A stretch of 40,211 bases of DNA, taken from contig JAQGOG010000106.1 in assembly GCA_028293765.1 (NCBI GenBank), positions 1-40,211 on the forward strand, written 5' to 3'. Position 1 is the stretch's first letter; the number at the start of each line of letters is the position of its first letter. This stretch comes from Gammaproteobacteria bacterium. GTDB taxonomy: Bacteria > Pseudomonadota > Gammaproteobacteria > Steroidobacterales > Steroidobacteraceae. Positions 15,340 to 23,830 of the stretch are shown in pieces. The notes below the pieces were generated by a model. That model saw nothing but the letters and a program-made list of their open reading frames with translations. It had not been told where the DNA came from and did no database searches. The translations under genes were made by a program, and so were the position numbers.

Positions 15340-15980
15340 CTACCCGGAAGAACCGTATGAAGCTCTATCTGCACCCCAACGCACCCAATTGCATGAAGGT
15401 GGTGATGACCGCCGCGGCCCTGAACGTCCCGCTGGAGTCGGAGTTCGTCGATCTTTTTCAGGGGCTGCAGCGTGCCCCTGCGTTCCTGGAAGTAAACCCG
15501 AATGGGATGGTGCCGGCACTGCGCGACGGAGACTTCGTGCTGTGGGAATCCAACGCCATCATGCAATACGTCGCGGCGACGAGGCCCGGCAACGCGTTGT
15601 GGCCGACTGATGAGCGCAGCCGAGCGGACATCTCACGCTGGCAGTGTTGGGAACTCGCTCATTGGTCGCCGGCCGTGAGCACTTACTTGCGGGAGAACAT
15701 GTTCAAGGCGCTCAAGGGCCTGGGGGATCCGGACCCGGAGGCGCTCCGCGAGGGCGATGAGAAATATCATCCGCTCGCGCGCCTGCTGGATCGGCACCTG
15801 GCGTCTCGCGACTTTCTGGTCGGAGAGGATCTCACGCTGGCCGATATTTCCGTCGCCGCTTTCCTGATGTACGCGCGGCCCGCGCGCGTTCCGTTGGAAG
15901 ACTACCAGTACATTCGGAGCTGGCTGGCGCGTATGGAAGGTTTGCCGTCCTGGAAGTCGGCTCAGCCGACTGGAGCGTGA
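15336..15980 (+). CDS. Glutathione S-transferase
   Basis: A 214-residue soluble glutathione transferase. The thioredoxin-fold N-terminus has MKLYLHPNAPNCMKVV, the cis-proline loop NPNGMVPAL, and the gamma-glutamyl site WESNAIMQYV; the C-terminal helical domain contains FLVGEDLTLADISVAAFLMY. It differs clearly from the beta-class enzyme at the left edge: the catalytic-position residue is not evident and several theta- or zeta-like options exist. The first ATG (15336) overlaps the previous stop as ATGA; ATG 15357 has GGAAG six bases upstream and begins exactly at MKLYLH, so either could be used. As third gene of the ArsR operon it probably detoxifies the compound sensed by the SRPBCC/ArsR pair. 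Confidence 0.92.
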   Translation: MTTRKNRMKLYLHPNAPNCMKVVMTAAALNVPLESEFVDLFQGLQRAPAFLEVNPNGMVPALRDGDFVLWESNAIMQYVAATRPGNALWPTDERSRADISRWQCWELAHWSPAVSTYLRENMFKALKGLGDPDPEALREGDEKYHPLARLLDRHLASRDFLVGEDLTLADISVAAFLMYARPARVPLEDYQYIRSWLARMEGLPSWKSAQPTGA

Positions 15981-16101
15981 GCGACGCGCCAACTATGCGG
16001 CGGCGCCTACTCGTCCATCCATGTCTCGCGCAGCGGCGGAAGGGCAACGTGCGCGGCCAAGCGGGAGTCTTGGCTCCCTTACTGGCCGAGTCAGTGTTTG
16101 A

Positions 16102-16127
16102 GGGGAAAGAGCGGCTTGCGACCGCTC
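16102..16127 (-). terminator. Probable terminator of the min operon
   Basis: Reading the minus strand, GAGCGG and CCGCTC (16127-16122 and 16114-16109) form a 6-bp stem with a 7-base loop, followed by TTTCCCC. It lies 10 bases past the minE stop codon. The short T run makes it a weak intrinsic terminator. Confidence 0.4.
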
Positions 16128-16137
16128 GCGCCAGGAG

Positions 16138-16395
16138 TTAGAGGCGCTTGCCGCCGGGCAGGGCGACGGAGAGCTCGAGTACTTCGTGCCCATCCTCGCG
16201 CTCCAGATTGACCTGGACGGCTTCCGGATCGACATTGACGTACTTTTTGATCACTTCGAGCAGTTCACGGCGCAGGAGCGGCAGGTAGTCCGGGCCACCA
16301 CGCGCACTACGCTCTTGCGCGACGATGATGCGTAGCCGCTCCTTTGCGACGTTGGCTGTCGGAGGAGTCCGGCGAAAGAGAGCGAGTAGCCCCAT
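16138..16395 (-). CDS. minE: Cell division topological specificity factor MinE
   Basis: An 85-residue MinE of normal length. The N-terminal amphipathic membrane helix [10 protein letters not shown] precedes the anti-MinCD segment [15 protein letters not shown], followed by the dimerisation domain with [19 protein letters not shown] and [20 protein letters not shown]. MinE stimulates MinD ATPase at the membrane and drives pole-to-pole oscillation, restricting FtsZ ring formation to mid-cell. The start ATG 16395 is separated from the minD stop codon by a single base, so translation is coupled. The frame continues upstream, but that is overlapping minD sequence in another frame. Confidence 0.96.
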   Translation of the reverse strand: MGLLALFRRTPPTANVAKERLRIIVAQERSARGGPDYLPLLRRELLEVIKKYVNVDPEAVQVNLEREDGHEVLELSVALPGGKRL

Positions 16396-16396
16396 G

Positions 16397-17209
16397 TCAG
16401 CCTCCAAACATGCGTGCGAAAAAGCCCTTCTTCGGTTCCTCCACGAAACGCATTGGCAGCGATTCGCCAAGCAGGCGTGCCACGGCATCGTCGTAGGCGC
16501 GTGAGGCATCGCTCTCTTCGTTGAGAATGACGGGCACCCCGGCGTTCGAAGCGGAGAGGACGTCGGTCGATTCCGGGACGACGCCGATCACGTCGAGACC
16601 GAGGATGTCCTTGACGTCTGTGACACTCATCATCTCGCCAGTCGCTACACGCTTGGGGCTGTAGCGGGTGAGCAAGAGATGTTCCTTCACTCCGCCGTTG
16701 CCCTTCTCCGCACGCTGGGTCTTGCTCGCGAGCAGGCCGAGGATACGATCGGAGTCACGCACAGAAGAGACTTCCGGGTTTACTACGACGACGGCGCGAT
16801 CGGCGAAGTACATCGCCAGGTGCGCACCTTTCTCGATTCCGGCCGGAGAATCGCATATCACGTAGTCGAAGCCTTCGGCGGTGAGCTCGTCGAGCACACG
16901 GCGTACGCCTTCGGACGACAGGGCGTCCTTGTCGCGGGTCTGGGAGGCCGCCAGCACGTACAGGGTCTCGATCCGCTTGTCCTTGATCAGCGCCTGCTTG
17001 AGCGTGCAATCACCCTGGATGACATTCACGAAGTCGTACACGACGCGCCGCTCGCAGCCCATGATGAGATCGAGGTTGCGCAGGCCGATGTCGAAATCGA
17101 TGACGGCAACCTTTTTGCCGCGTCGTGCGAGGCCGCACGAGATACTGGCTGAGGTCGTCGTCTTGCCGACGCCGCCCTTACCTGAAGTCACTACGATGAT
17201 TTCGGTCAA
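16397..17209 (-). CDS. minD: Septum site-determining ATPase MinD
   Basis: A 270-residue ParA/MinD-type ATPase. The deviant Walker [10 protein letters not shown] (10-18) has the signature lysine K11 and K16; the A' motif is [10 protein letters not shown] (about 38-47), and Walker B-like [15 protein letters not shown] is near 115-130. The C-terminus [14 protein letters not shown] is the amphipathic membrane-targeting helix. ATP-bound MinD dimers bind the inner membrane, recruit MinC to block FtsZ assembly, and are released by MinE. All motifs are intact. It follows minC by 35 bases and precedes minE by one base. Confidence 0.98.
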   Translation of the reverse strand: MTEIIVVTSGKGGVGKTTTSASISCGLARRGKKVAVIDFDIGLRNLDLIMGCERRVVYDFVNVIQGDCTLKQALIKDKRIETLYVLAASQTRDKDALSSEGVRRVLDELTAEGFDYVICDSPAGIEKGAHLAMYFADRAVVVVNPEVSSVRDSDRILGLLASKTQRAEKGNGGVKEHLLLTRYSPKRVATGEMMSVTDVKDILGLDVIGVVPESTDVLSASNAGVPVILNEESDASRAYDDAVARLLGESLPMRFVEEPKKGFFARMFGG

Positions 17210-17244
17210 TGCTGAATCTCCTCAAGAACGTCTCGTTGGCCCAT

Positions 17245-17973
17245 CTAGCTGCCAATCCGGCCAAAATGCAGATCGTCGCCGTCCAGCCAGGCCTGGACGG
17301 GCTTGCCGGCAAGATCGGGGGGAATGGTCTCGAAGACCCGGAACACGCCCGCGATCGACACGAGCTCGGCGTGGAATTCCTGGCAGAACACACGCGCAGT
17401 CACGTCGTCGCGCGCGCCGGCCATAGCACGCCCGCGCAGCGCGCCGTAAATGTGCACACAACCATCGGCCATCACCTCGGCACCTGCGCCCACAGTCGCC
17501 GTGACGACGAGGTCACGATTGCGCGCGTAGACACGTTGACCGGAGCGCACCGTCTGCTGATGCATGAGTGCGGGCGCGCCAGCGGTCTCAGGAGGCGGTG
17601 ACGCCGCCTGGACGACGGGGACGACCTGATTCTGCGCACGAAAGTGCGAGAGAACGGGTATTTGCAGTGCACTGGACAGAGCTTCGACGCCGAGGGAGCC
17701 CGTCGTCAAGCCGATCGAGAGCATGCCCGCACGCCGCACGGCGTCGATGACACCGCGGACCTGGGCAACGTCGGGACTCGTCTCTAGCGCGCTCAGGTCC
17801 AGGCAAACCGCGGTGCGCTCGAAAAAACGGGGTGCGGTCGCGATGCGGCCAGTCAGTTCGTCGAGAATGACTCCAGGGTCGGTCGTGCGGATTCGCACCT
17901 GGACCAGACCCACCTGGCCAAAACGAATGTCGATTGCTGACTCGCGCGTGGCATCGGCTGGCTTGTTCATCAT
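17245..17973 (-). CDS. minC: Septum formation inhibitor MinC
   Basis: A 242-residue MinC. The N-terminal FtsZ-inhibiting domain (about 10-110) contains FFERTAVCLDLSALE and a linker rich in Pro/Ala/Val (PVVQAASPPPETAGAP, about 130-145) joins it to the beta-helical C-terminal domain (VRSGQRVYARNRDLVVTATV, then GAGAEVMADGCVHIYGALRG, 157 onward), which binds MinD and dimerises. The domain order and length are normal. Two adjacent ATGs at 17973 and 17970 could start translation; the upstream extension to 18030 lacks family likeness. It is the first gene of minCDE and is preceded by a promoter candidate at about 18053-18080. Confidence 0.96.
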   Translation of the reverse strand: MMNKPADATRESAIDIRFGQVGLVQVRIRTTDPGVILDELTGRIATAPRFFERTAVCLDLSALETSPDVAQVRGVIDAVRRAGMLSIGLTTGSLGVEALSSALQIPVLSHFRAQNQVVPVVQAASPPPETAGAPALMHQQTVRSGQRVYARNRDLVVTATVGAGAEVMADGCVHIYGALRGRAMAGARDDVTARVFCQEFHAELVSIAGVFRVFETIPPDLAGKPVQAWLDGDDLHFGRIGS

Positions 17974-18052
17974 TTTAGAATTGTGGTTCCGGAAATCCCG
18001 CGATGACTCCCGGCGGGGCGGCCAAGGCACGGCGCACGCGGGGGTGTCGCGA

Positions 18053-18080
18053 AGTGTACCGGTAACTTCCTTTGACTCAA
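18053..18080 (-). promoter_or_regulatory. Candidate promoter of minCDE
   Basis: On the minus strand TTGAGT (18080-18075) and TACACT (18058-18053) are separated by 16 bases, giving a start near 18046 and a leader of about 73 bases before minC. The match is reasonable but not perfect. Confidence 0.4.
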
Positions 18081-18225
18081 CCGAAAATCGTCAACCGGAT
18101 CGATTCCGCTGTGCGCAACAGCGCGCTGATTTCGGAAGGCGCCGGTTCCGACAAGTGGGGAGCCGCCACGCGACGTCGGGGCGAGGGTGCCAGGTCAGAC
18201 AGGCGGCTAAGAGCCAGCGAACACC

Positions 18226-20940
18226 CTAGGGTCTGCGCCGTGCGCCACGTGTCGGTTCGGCTTCGAGCGGATTCTCGGGCCAGTAGTGTTTTGGATAGCG
18301 ACCACGCATGTCCTTGCGCACTTCGGCATAAGAGCCGCGCCAGAAACTGGCGAGATCGCGGGTCACCTGGACAGGCCGTTGGGCGGGGGAAAGCAGCTTG
18401 AACGTGACGGGAATCCGCCCGCCGCCAATGCGGGGCGTGGCATCGAGCCCGAAGACCTCTTGCAGCCGTACCGAGACCACCGGAGCGCTCGGATCAAGGT
18501 AGTCGATCCGAATCTGCGACCCGCTGGGCACGCGCAAATGAGTCGGAGCGACCCCGTCGAGCTCACGTTGTTGCTCCCACGTCAGCAGGGCGCGGAGCGC
18601 ATCCACCAACGGGATGCGTGCGAGGTGTTCCTTCCGCGTGACACCCTCGAGCCAGGGACCGAGCCAAGTCTCGACCGAGGCGGCGAGATCGGCATCGGCG
18701 ACCGCTGGCCATGACGTGACCGAGCGCGCGCCGGCTCGCTCATCGGCCGGCTGCGTTTGCTTTCTAGCGAATTCGATACGCGCCTGCAGATCGCGCGCTT
18801 CGCGGGTCCAGGGAAGGATCTCGACTCCAAGTTCGCGCACACCCATGAGCATGGCGGAGCGAGCGGCCTCGACGGGAACCTCGGGAAGCGGCTTCTCTTC
18901 CAGCACGATCGCGCCCAATTGCAGGGTGCGGCGTGCGATGACCGCCTGCTCGCGTGAGTTCCACTCCACCGACTCCTGACGCCGGAGAAGCTCCGGTAGG
19001 TATTCTTCGATGTCGGCGCGCGCCAAGGGCGCAGCAATCAAGATCCGAGCGTCACGCTCCCGATCGTCCAGATCGACCGCAACGATGAGCTCCTGCTTCG
19101 CGAGGCCCTGCGGCTCGGCGAAATGAGCTCCCCGGCCATTTGCGAGGGTGAAGCGTCCTTCAGCACCGGGTCTGCGGCGCCCAATCCTGTCGGGGTAGGC
19201 GAACGCCAACACCACACCCACGTCATCGGCGCCGTAACCCGGCGCTCCTTGCCGGCTGACCGGGTTCGCGGTCTCAGCGACCTGCCGCACCAGGTCCTTG
19301 GCCGCGCGCCGGGCACGCTGCAGACCGAACCGATCGACGCCTTGCGGACTGCCCTCGCCTCTCATGACTTCGATGCGCGTACGGATGTCGACGTCCCGCG
19401 CGCCAAAAGCGCCACGCAGCAAATCACGCTCGGACAGCAACGCAGCGAGGTCGGCGGCTAACGACAGGCGTCCAATAGCTCTAGATCGAAGGAGCATGTG
19501 GGCAAAACGTGGATGCACACCGATACCCGCCATTTCACGCCCATGCGGGGTGATGCGACCGCTCGCATCCAGGGCTCCGAGCCTTTCGAGCACGTCACGG
19601 GCGCTGGCCAGCATCGCCGCCGGCGGGGGATCGAGCCAGCGAAGATCACTCGAATCCCGCGTGCCCCAGTTCGCTAAGTCGAGCGCGAGAGGGACCAGGT
19701 CAGCCTCCACGATCTCGGGCGACGTGAAAGGGGCTAGACTTCGATGCGCACCCTCACTCCACGCCCGGTAGCACACGCCCGGCTCGAGGCGCCCGGCCCT
19801 GCCTTGTCGCTGGTCCGCGGAGGCGCGGGAGATGCGCTGCGTTTCGAGGCGGCTCATGCCCGTGGAGGGATCGAACATCGAGCGTCGCACGAGCCCGGAA
19901 TCGACCACGACGCGCACGCCCTGGATGGTCAGGCTGGTCTCGGCGATGTTTGTCGCGAGCACGACCTTTCGGGTGCCCGGCGCGGCCGGGGTCAACGCGG
20001 CGTCTTGATCTTCGATCGCCAACTCGCCGAACAGTGGCAACACGCGGACGGATTGGCGGGTGGACGACGCCTCAGCACCCACTGACCTGGTCGGCGTAAC
20101 GCGTCCCTTGGCTGCCGCGTCGGTCGGCGCGCGGATGCCCGCTCCCGCCCCGCGCGTGCTCGCCGAGCGGTCCGGAGACGCGTCGATTTCGCTGGCTTCG
20201 ATCAATGATTGGACACGGCGAATCTCGCGTGCGCCGGGCAGGAAGACGAGCAGGTCGCCGGTTTCCTCACGCAGCGCCTGCAAAACCAGTTGGGCGGTGA
20301 CCTTTTCGGGAGACTCCTGCATTCCCGGCCCGAAGGGTGGGCCCGGAAGCAAGGGCGCGCCCTTGCCAGCGAAACGCGACTCTACCGGGAACATCCGTCC
20401 CTCAGCGGTCACGATAGGCGCATCGTCCAGGAGCCGTGCGACGGCCTCCCCATCAAGCGTCGCCGACATGACGAGCAGCTTGAGGTCCGGAGTGAGGTTC
20501 TCTCGCGCATCCAGCACGAGCGCCAGCCCGAGGTCCGCCTGCAGGCTGCGTTCGTGGAACTCGTCGAAGATGACGGCGGCGACGCCCTCGAGTGCCGGGT
20601 CGTTTTGCAACATCCGCGTCAGCACGCCTTCTGTGACGACCTCGATACGGGTGTCGCGAGAAACGCGCGTATCCATGCGCATGCGATAGCCGACAGTGCG
20701 TCCGACGCTTTCACCGAGTGTTTGCGCCATACGCTGCGCTACCGCTCGTGCGGCGAGTCGGCGCGGTTCCAACATGAGGATGCGTTTGTCGCGCGCCCAG
20801 GGCTCAACGAGCAGGGCGAGTGGGACCACAGTGCTCTTGCCCGCGCCTGGAGGTGCCTGGAGCACGGCTGAGCGATGATGCATGAGCGCTTCCCGCAGCG
20901 CGGGTAGCGCGGAATCGATGGGCAGGCCGGACTTCAGCAT
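18226..20940 (-). CDS. hrpB: ATP-dependent helicase HrpB (DEAH-like)
   Basis: A 904-residue superfamily 2 DExH helicase of the HrpB family. Walker A is PPGAGKST (30-37), motif Ia LEPRRLAARA, motif II DEFH (126-129), motif III SAT (159-161). Motif V is TNIAETSLTI and motif VI QRQGRAGRLEPGVCYR. The HA2-like and HrpB C-terminal domains follow, ending with FWRGSYAEVRKDMRGRYPKH and YWPENP, the family's closing signature. Residues about 253-296 are a Ser/Ala/Thr/Arg-rich insertion where relatives pass directly from the helix after RRVQ to VLPLFG; it would be a disordered loop between the two RecA lobes. Substrate of HrpB is uncertain; RNA remodelling is suggested from its relatives. It starts 18 bases after the DUF423 gene stop and is probably cotranscribed. 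Confidence 0.96.
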   Translation of the reverse strand: MLKSGLPIDSALPALREALMHHRSAVLQAPPGAGKSTVVPLALLVEPWARDKRILMLEPRRLAARAVAQRMAQTLGESVGRTVGYRMRMDTRVSRDTRIEVVTEGVLTRMLQNDPALEGVAAVIFDEFHERSLQADLGLALVLDARENLTPDLKLLVMSATLDGEAVARLLDDAPIVTAEGRMFPVESRFAGKGAPLLPGPPFGPGMQESPEKVTAQLVLQALREETGDLLVFLPGAREIRRVQSLIEASEIDASPDRSASTRGAGAGIRAPTDAAAKGRVTPTRSVGAEASSTRQSVRVLPLFGELAIEDQDAALTPAAPGTRKVVLATNIAETSLTIQGVRVVVDSGLVRRSMFDPSTGMSRLETQRISRASADQRQGRAGRLEPGVCYRAWSEGAHRSLAPFTSPEIVEADLVPLALDLANWGTRDSSDLRWLDPPPAAMLASARDVLERLGALDASGRITPHGREMAGIGVHPRFAHMLLRSRAIGRLSLAADLAALLSERDLLRGAFGARDVDIRTRIEVMRGEGSPQGVDRFGLQRARRAAKDLVRQVAETANPVSRQGAPGYGADDVGVVLAFAYPDRIGRRRPGAEGRFTLANGRGAHFAEPQGLAKQELIVAVDLDDRERDARILIAAPLARADIEEYLPELLRRQESVEWNSREQAVIARRTLQLGAIVLEEKPLPEVPVEAARSAMLMGVRELGVEILPWTREARDLQARIEFARKQTQPADERAGARSVTSWPAVADADLAASVETWLGPWLEGVTRKEHLARIPLVDALRALLTWEQQRELDGVAPTHLRVPSGSQIRIDYLDPSAPVVSVRLQEVFGLDATPRIGGGRIPVTFKLLSPAQRPVQVTRDLASFWRGSYAEVRKDMRGRYPKHYWPENPLEAEPTRGARRRP

Positions 20941-20958
20941 GAGGTCAGTCGGACGAGG

Positions 20959-21330
20959 CTAGTGCCGCCACACTCCCGCCGCGAAGCAGATCCAGCCGGC
21001 AATCAGGGCGAGGCCTCCAACGGGCGTGACGATGCCCATCGGTCGGGGAGCGCCAAACGTGAGCGCATAGAGGCTGCCCGAGAACAGGATGATGCCGATC
21101 ACGAGCAGCGTAGCGGCCCAACGCAACGGACTCGAATCGATCGTCCGCAACGCGAGTCCGATGCCAAGCAGACCAAGTGCGTGGAAGAAGTGATACCGGA
21201 CCGCGGTCTCGTAGACCTGCAGCCGGTCGGGTGACAAGTGCGCTTTCAATGCGTGCGCGCCGAAGGCGCCAAACGCCGTCGCGAGCGCCAACAGAACGCC
21301 CGCGATGGCAAGGATTCTGCCGCTACTCAC
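20959..21330 (-). CDS. DUF423 family small inner-membrane protein
   Basis: A 123-residue membrane protein with about four hydrophobic helices: ILAIAGVLLALATAFGAFGA, the segment YHFFHALGLLGIGLAL, WAATLLVIGIILFSGSLYAL, and GLALIAGWICFAAGVW. GAFGAHALKAHLSPDRLQVY is the DUF423/YgdD signature. The GTG start at 21330 is inferred: it restores the family N-terminus and overlaps the stop codon of the slipin gene by eight bases (GTGAGTAG), implying translational coupling. Function is unknown. The frame continues upstream, but that stretch is Ser/Arg-rich out-of-frame slipin sequence. Confidence 0.87.
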   Translation of the reverse strand: MSSGRILAIAGVLLALATAFGAFGAHALKAHLSPDRLQVYETAVRYHFFHALGLLGIGLALRTIDSSPLRWAATLLVIGIILFSGSLYALTFGAPRPMGIVTPVGGLALIAGWICFAAGVWRH

Positions 21331-22069
21331 CGCGCGGGCCGAGCAGCGGCTTGATGAGATCGAGCGGGAGCGGGAAGACGATGATCTGCGTCTTCTCGTG
21401 GGAGATATCGGCAAGCGTCTGCAGGTAACGCAGTTGCATGGCGCTCGGTTGTCGCGCCAGCGATTCCGCAGCCTGCACGAGCATCTGCGCCGCCTGACTT
21501 TCGCCTTCGGCGTGGATGATCTTCGCGCGTCGGGTGCGCTCGGCCTCCGCCTGCTTCGCCATGGCGCGGATCATGCTTTCATCGAGATCGACGTCCTTGA
21601 TCTCGACGTTAGCGACCTTGATGCCCCAGGCCTCGGTGGCCTGGTCCAGGATCGTCGCGATGTCGACATTGAGCTTGTCGCGCTGGGAGAGAAGGTCGTC
21701 CATTTCATGCTGGCCGAGCACCGAACGGAGCGTGGTCTGCGCGACCTGGCTCGTGGCGTCGAAAACATTGGCGACCTGGAGGATAGCCTTGCCAGGATCG
21801 ACGACGCGGAAGTAAACCACCGCGTTCACCTTGACCGATACGTTGTCGCGTGTGATCACGTCCTGCTTCGGCACGTTGAGCACGATGACGCGCAGGTCCA
21901 CCTTGCGCATCTGCTGCACGAACGGCCACACGACGATGATTCCGGGGCCCTTGATGCCGCTGAAGCGGCCGAGGTTCAACATTACGCCGCGCTCGTATTC
22001 GTTCAGCACTTTGACGGCGCTGAAGAACAGCATGACGAGGAGCGCGACGATGATGATCCCGAAAGGCAT
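21323..22069 (-). CDS. SPFH/slipin family membrane protein
   Basis: A 248-residue stomatin-like protein. One N-terminal hydrophobic anchor (FGIIIVALLVMLFFSAV, 3-19) is followed by the SPFH domain: EYERGVMLNLGRFSGIKGPG, then VDLRVIVLNVPKQDVITRDN, VSVKVNAVVYFRV and LRSVLGQHEMDDLLSQRD. The helical C-terminal part KQAEAERTRRAKIIHAEGES would form oligomer-building coiled coil. ATG 22069 has AGGAG six bases upstream. The gene lies immediately after the NfeD-type protease gene, the classic pair in which NfeD cleaves or partners the slipin in detergent-resistant membrane areas. It shares eight bases with the DUF423 gene. Confidence 0.95.
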   Translation of the reverse strand: MPFGIIIVALLVMLFFSAVKVLNEYERGVMLNLGRFSGIKGPGIIVVWPFVQQMRKVDLRVIVLNVPKQDVITRDNVSVKVNAVVYFRVVDPGKAILQVANVFDATSQVAQTTLRSVLGQHEMDDLLSQRDKLNVDIATILDQATEAWGIKVANVEIKDVDLDESMIRAMAKQAEAERTRRAKIIHAEGESQAAQMLVQAAESLARQPSAMQLRYLQTLADISHEKTQIIVFPLPLDLIKPLLGPRGE

Positions 22070-22122
22070 GGCAATCTCCTGAAAGAGTGACGGGCCGGGC
22101 AGAGGGCCTCGCGAGCAGCAAC

Positions 22123-23742
22123 TCAAGTCCCGGAAGGCTTGCGTAGTGGCTCAACCCACAATGTTAGTCCTTCTACCTTCACGATGCGCGCCATCTGGCC
22201 AGCGCGCAGTTCGGAATTGCCGCGCGCGTTCCACAGCTCGCCGCGATAGCGCACGCGACCCCTGCCCTCACCGGCGTTCGCGGCAAGGGTGGGGGTGAAA
22301 TCTTCGATCACTTCGGCCTTGTCGCCGATCATGCCCTGCACACCGGTGACGACCGGCCGGCGCATCGAGCCGGCGGCGACGTACGCGATGCCGACGATCA
22401 CCAAGCCACCTACCGTGGCGACCGCACCGATCAACGGCAACGCGATGTTCATGCCCGGAATGTCCGTATCGAACAGGATCAGGGAGCCGACCACGAAGGC
22501 GATGAGACCGCCCAGCCCCAGCGAGCCGAACGTCGGGAAAAAGAACTCGGCGACGATCATGCCGATGCCCAGCGCCACGAGCGCCAGTCCCGCGTAATTC
22601 ACTGACAGAATCTGGAACGCGAAGAGCGCCAGGAGCAGGCAGATTGTGCCGACGACGCCCGGCAGCATGGCACCGGGATTGTACCCCTCGAGCAGCAGGC
22701 CATAGATCCCGATCAGCATCAGGCCGTAGGCGATCGTGGGGTTGGTGATGACGGCGAGCAGTTGCGTACGCCAGTCAGGTTTCATGCGTTCCACCGTGAG
22801 CGCCCGGGTGGCGAGTTTCACGGTCTTCTCGCCGACCCGAACCTCGCGTCCGTCTACCTTCGCCAAGAGGTCCGGAAGGTCACGGGCGATGACCTCTATG
22901 ACTTTTTGCTGAAGCGCGGCCGTCGCGGACAGGCTTGCGGCGCCGCGCACGGCCTGTTCGGCCCACTCGGCGTTTCGGCCGCGTAATTCCGCGAGGCCGC
23001 GGATGTAGGCTACGGCGTCGTTGACGACTTTCCGCTCCATGGCCGTCGCCGGCGCTGTGTCCGTGGGCGCCGAGTCGCCTGAATCCCCGTCATCGCCGGG
23101 CTTCTCCCCGGGCTTCTCCCCGGGCTTCTTATGCTCTGGGGCGGGGGCGGGAGCGGGCGTCGGTTCGCCGCCGATGGAAACCGGGGTCGCAGCGCCTAGA
23201 TTCGTTGCGGGTGCCATCGCCGCGACGTGGCTTGCATAAAGAATGTACGTCCCGGCGCTGGCGGCTCGAGCACCCGAAGGGGCGACGTACGTCACCACGG
23301 GCACCGGCGACGCCAGGATGGCGCGGATGATGTCACGCATAGCGGAATCGAGACCGCCGGGCGTATCCACTTCCAATATGACGAGGCGGCTGCCGCTCTT
23401 CTGCGCTGACTCGATGCCCCGCACCACGTAGCGCGACGTCGCCGGTCCGATTGCGCCGTTGATTTCGAGCACGGTGGCCACGCCCTGGGCGTGTTCGTCT
23501 GGTGCAGAAGCGGCCGATCCGGAGGTGGTCGACGCGGAGGGCGCAAGGGGCCCAGACGCGGACGCTGAGGGCGAAGTCGGGCCTGCCACAGCCGACGTGA
23601 CGACCGCTATCGGCTGAGGCGAGGTGGGCACTTTGGGGCCAGACGCATTCGATGTGCCGAACGCGGCCGGCATCGCAACCGTCAGCGCCATCCCAATTGC
23701 GCCGGCGATCATCACCAAAGCACGAACTGATGAAGCCTTCAT
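22123..23742 (-). CDS. NfeD family membrane-bound serine protease (ClpP class)
   Basis: A 539-residue long-form NfeD. An N-terminal signal/anchor (residues 5-29) is followed by about 55 residues of Pro/Ser/Ala-rich linker. The ClpP-like domain (86-300) has LEVDTPGGLDSAMRDIIRAI, the nucleophile S162 in GARAASAGTYI and the base K238 in ERKVVND, so the Ser-Lys dyad is intact. A charged insertion including GEKPGEKPGDDGDSGDS (208-224) interrupts the domain. About four or five transmembrane helices follow (about 315-455), then the soluble OB-fold NfeD domain (GMIGDKAEVIEDFTP to ARIVKVEGLTLWVEPL). ATG 23742 follows GAGGG closely; a TTG three bases earlier is also open. It forms an operon with the slipin gene and probably cleaves that partner near its C-terminus. 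Confidence 0.95.
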   Translation of the reverse strand: MKASSVRALVMIAGAIGMALTVAMPAAFGTSNASGPKVPTSPQPIAVVTSAVAGPTSPSASASGPLAPSASTTSGSAASAPDEHAQGVATVLEINGAIGPATSRYVVRGIESAQKSGSRLVILEVDTPGGLDSAMRDIIRAILASPVPVVTYVAPSGARAASAGTYILYASHVAAMAPATNLGAATPVSIGGEPTPAPAPAPEHKKPGEKPGEKPGDDGDSGDSAPTDTAPATAMERKVVNDAVAYIRGLAELRGRNAEWAEQAVRGAASLSATAALQQKVIEVIARDLPDLLAKVDGREVRVGEKTVKLATRALTVERMKPDWRTQLLAVITNPTIAYGLMLIGIYGLLLEGYNPGAMLPGVVGTICLLLALFAFQILSVNYAGLALVALGIGMIVAEFFFPTFGSLGLGGLIAFVVGSLILFDTDIPGMNIALPLIGAVATVGGLVIVGIAYVAAGSMRRPVVTGVQGMIGDKAEVIEDFTPTLAANAGEGRGRVRYRGELWNARGNSELRAGQMARIVKVEGLTLWVEPLRKPSGT

Positions 23743-23830
23743 CAACCCTCACCCTACTCTCAGGGCCGATGGCTGCGCAATGTTACGCCGGACCGGTCCC
23801 TGACGGAGCCGGAAGAGCTGTCGGAGTGCG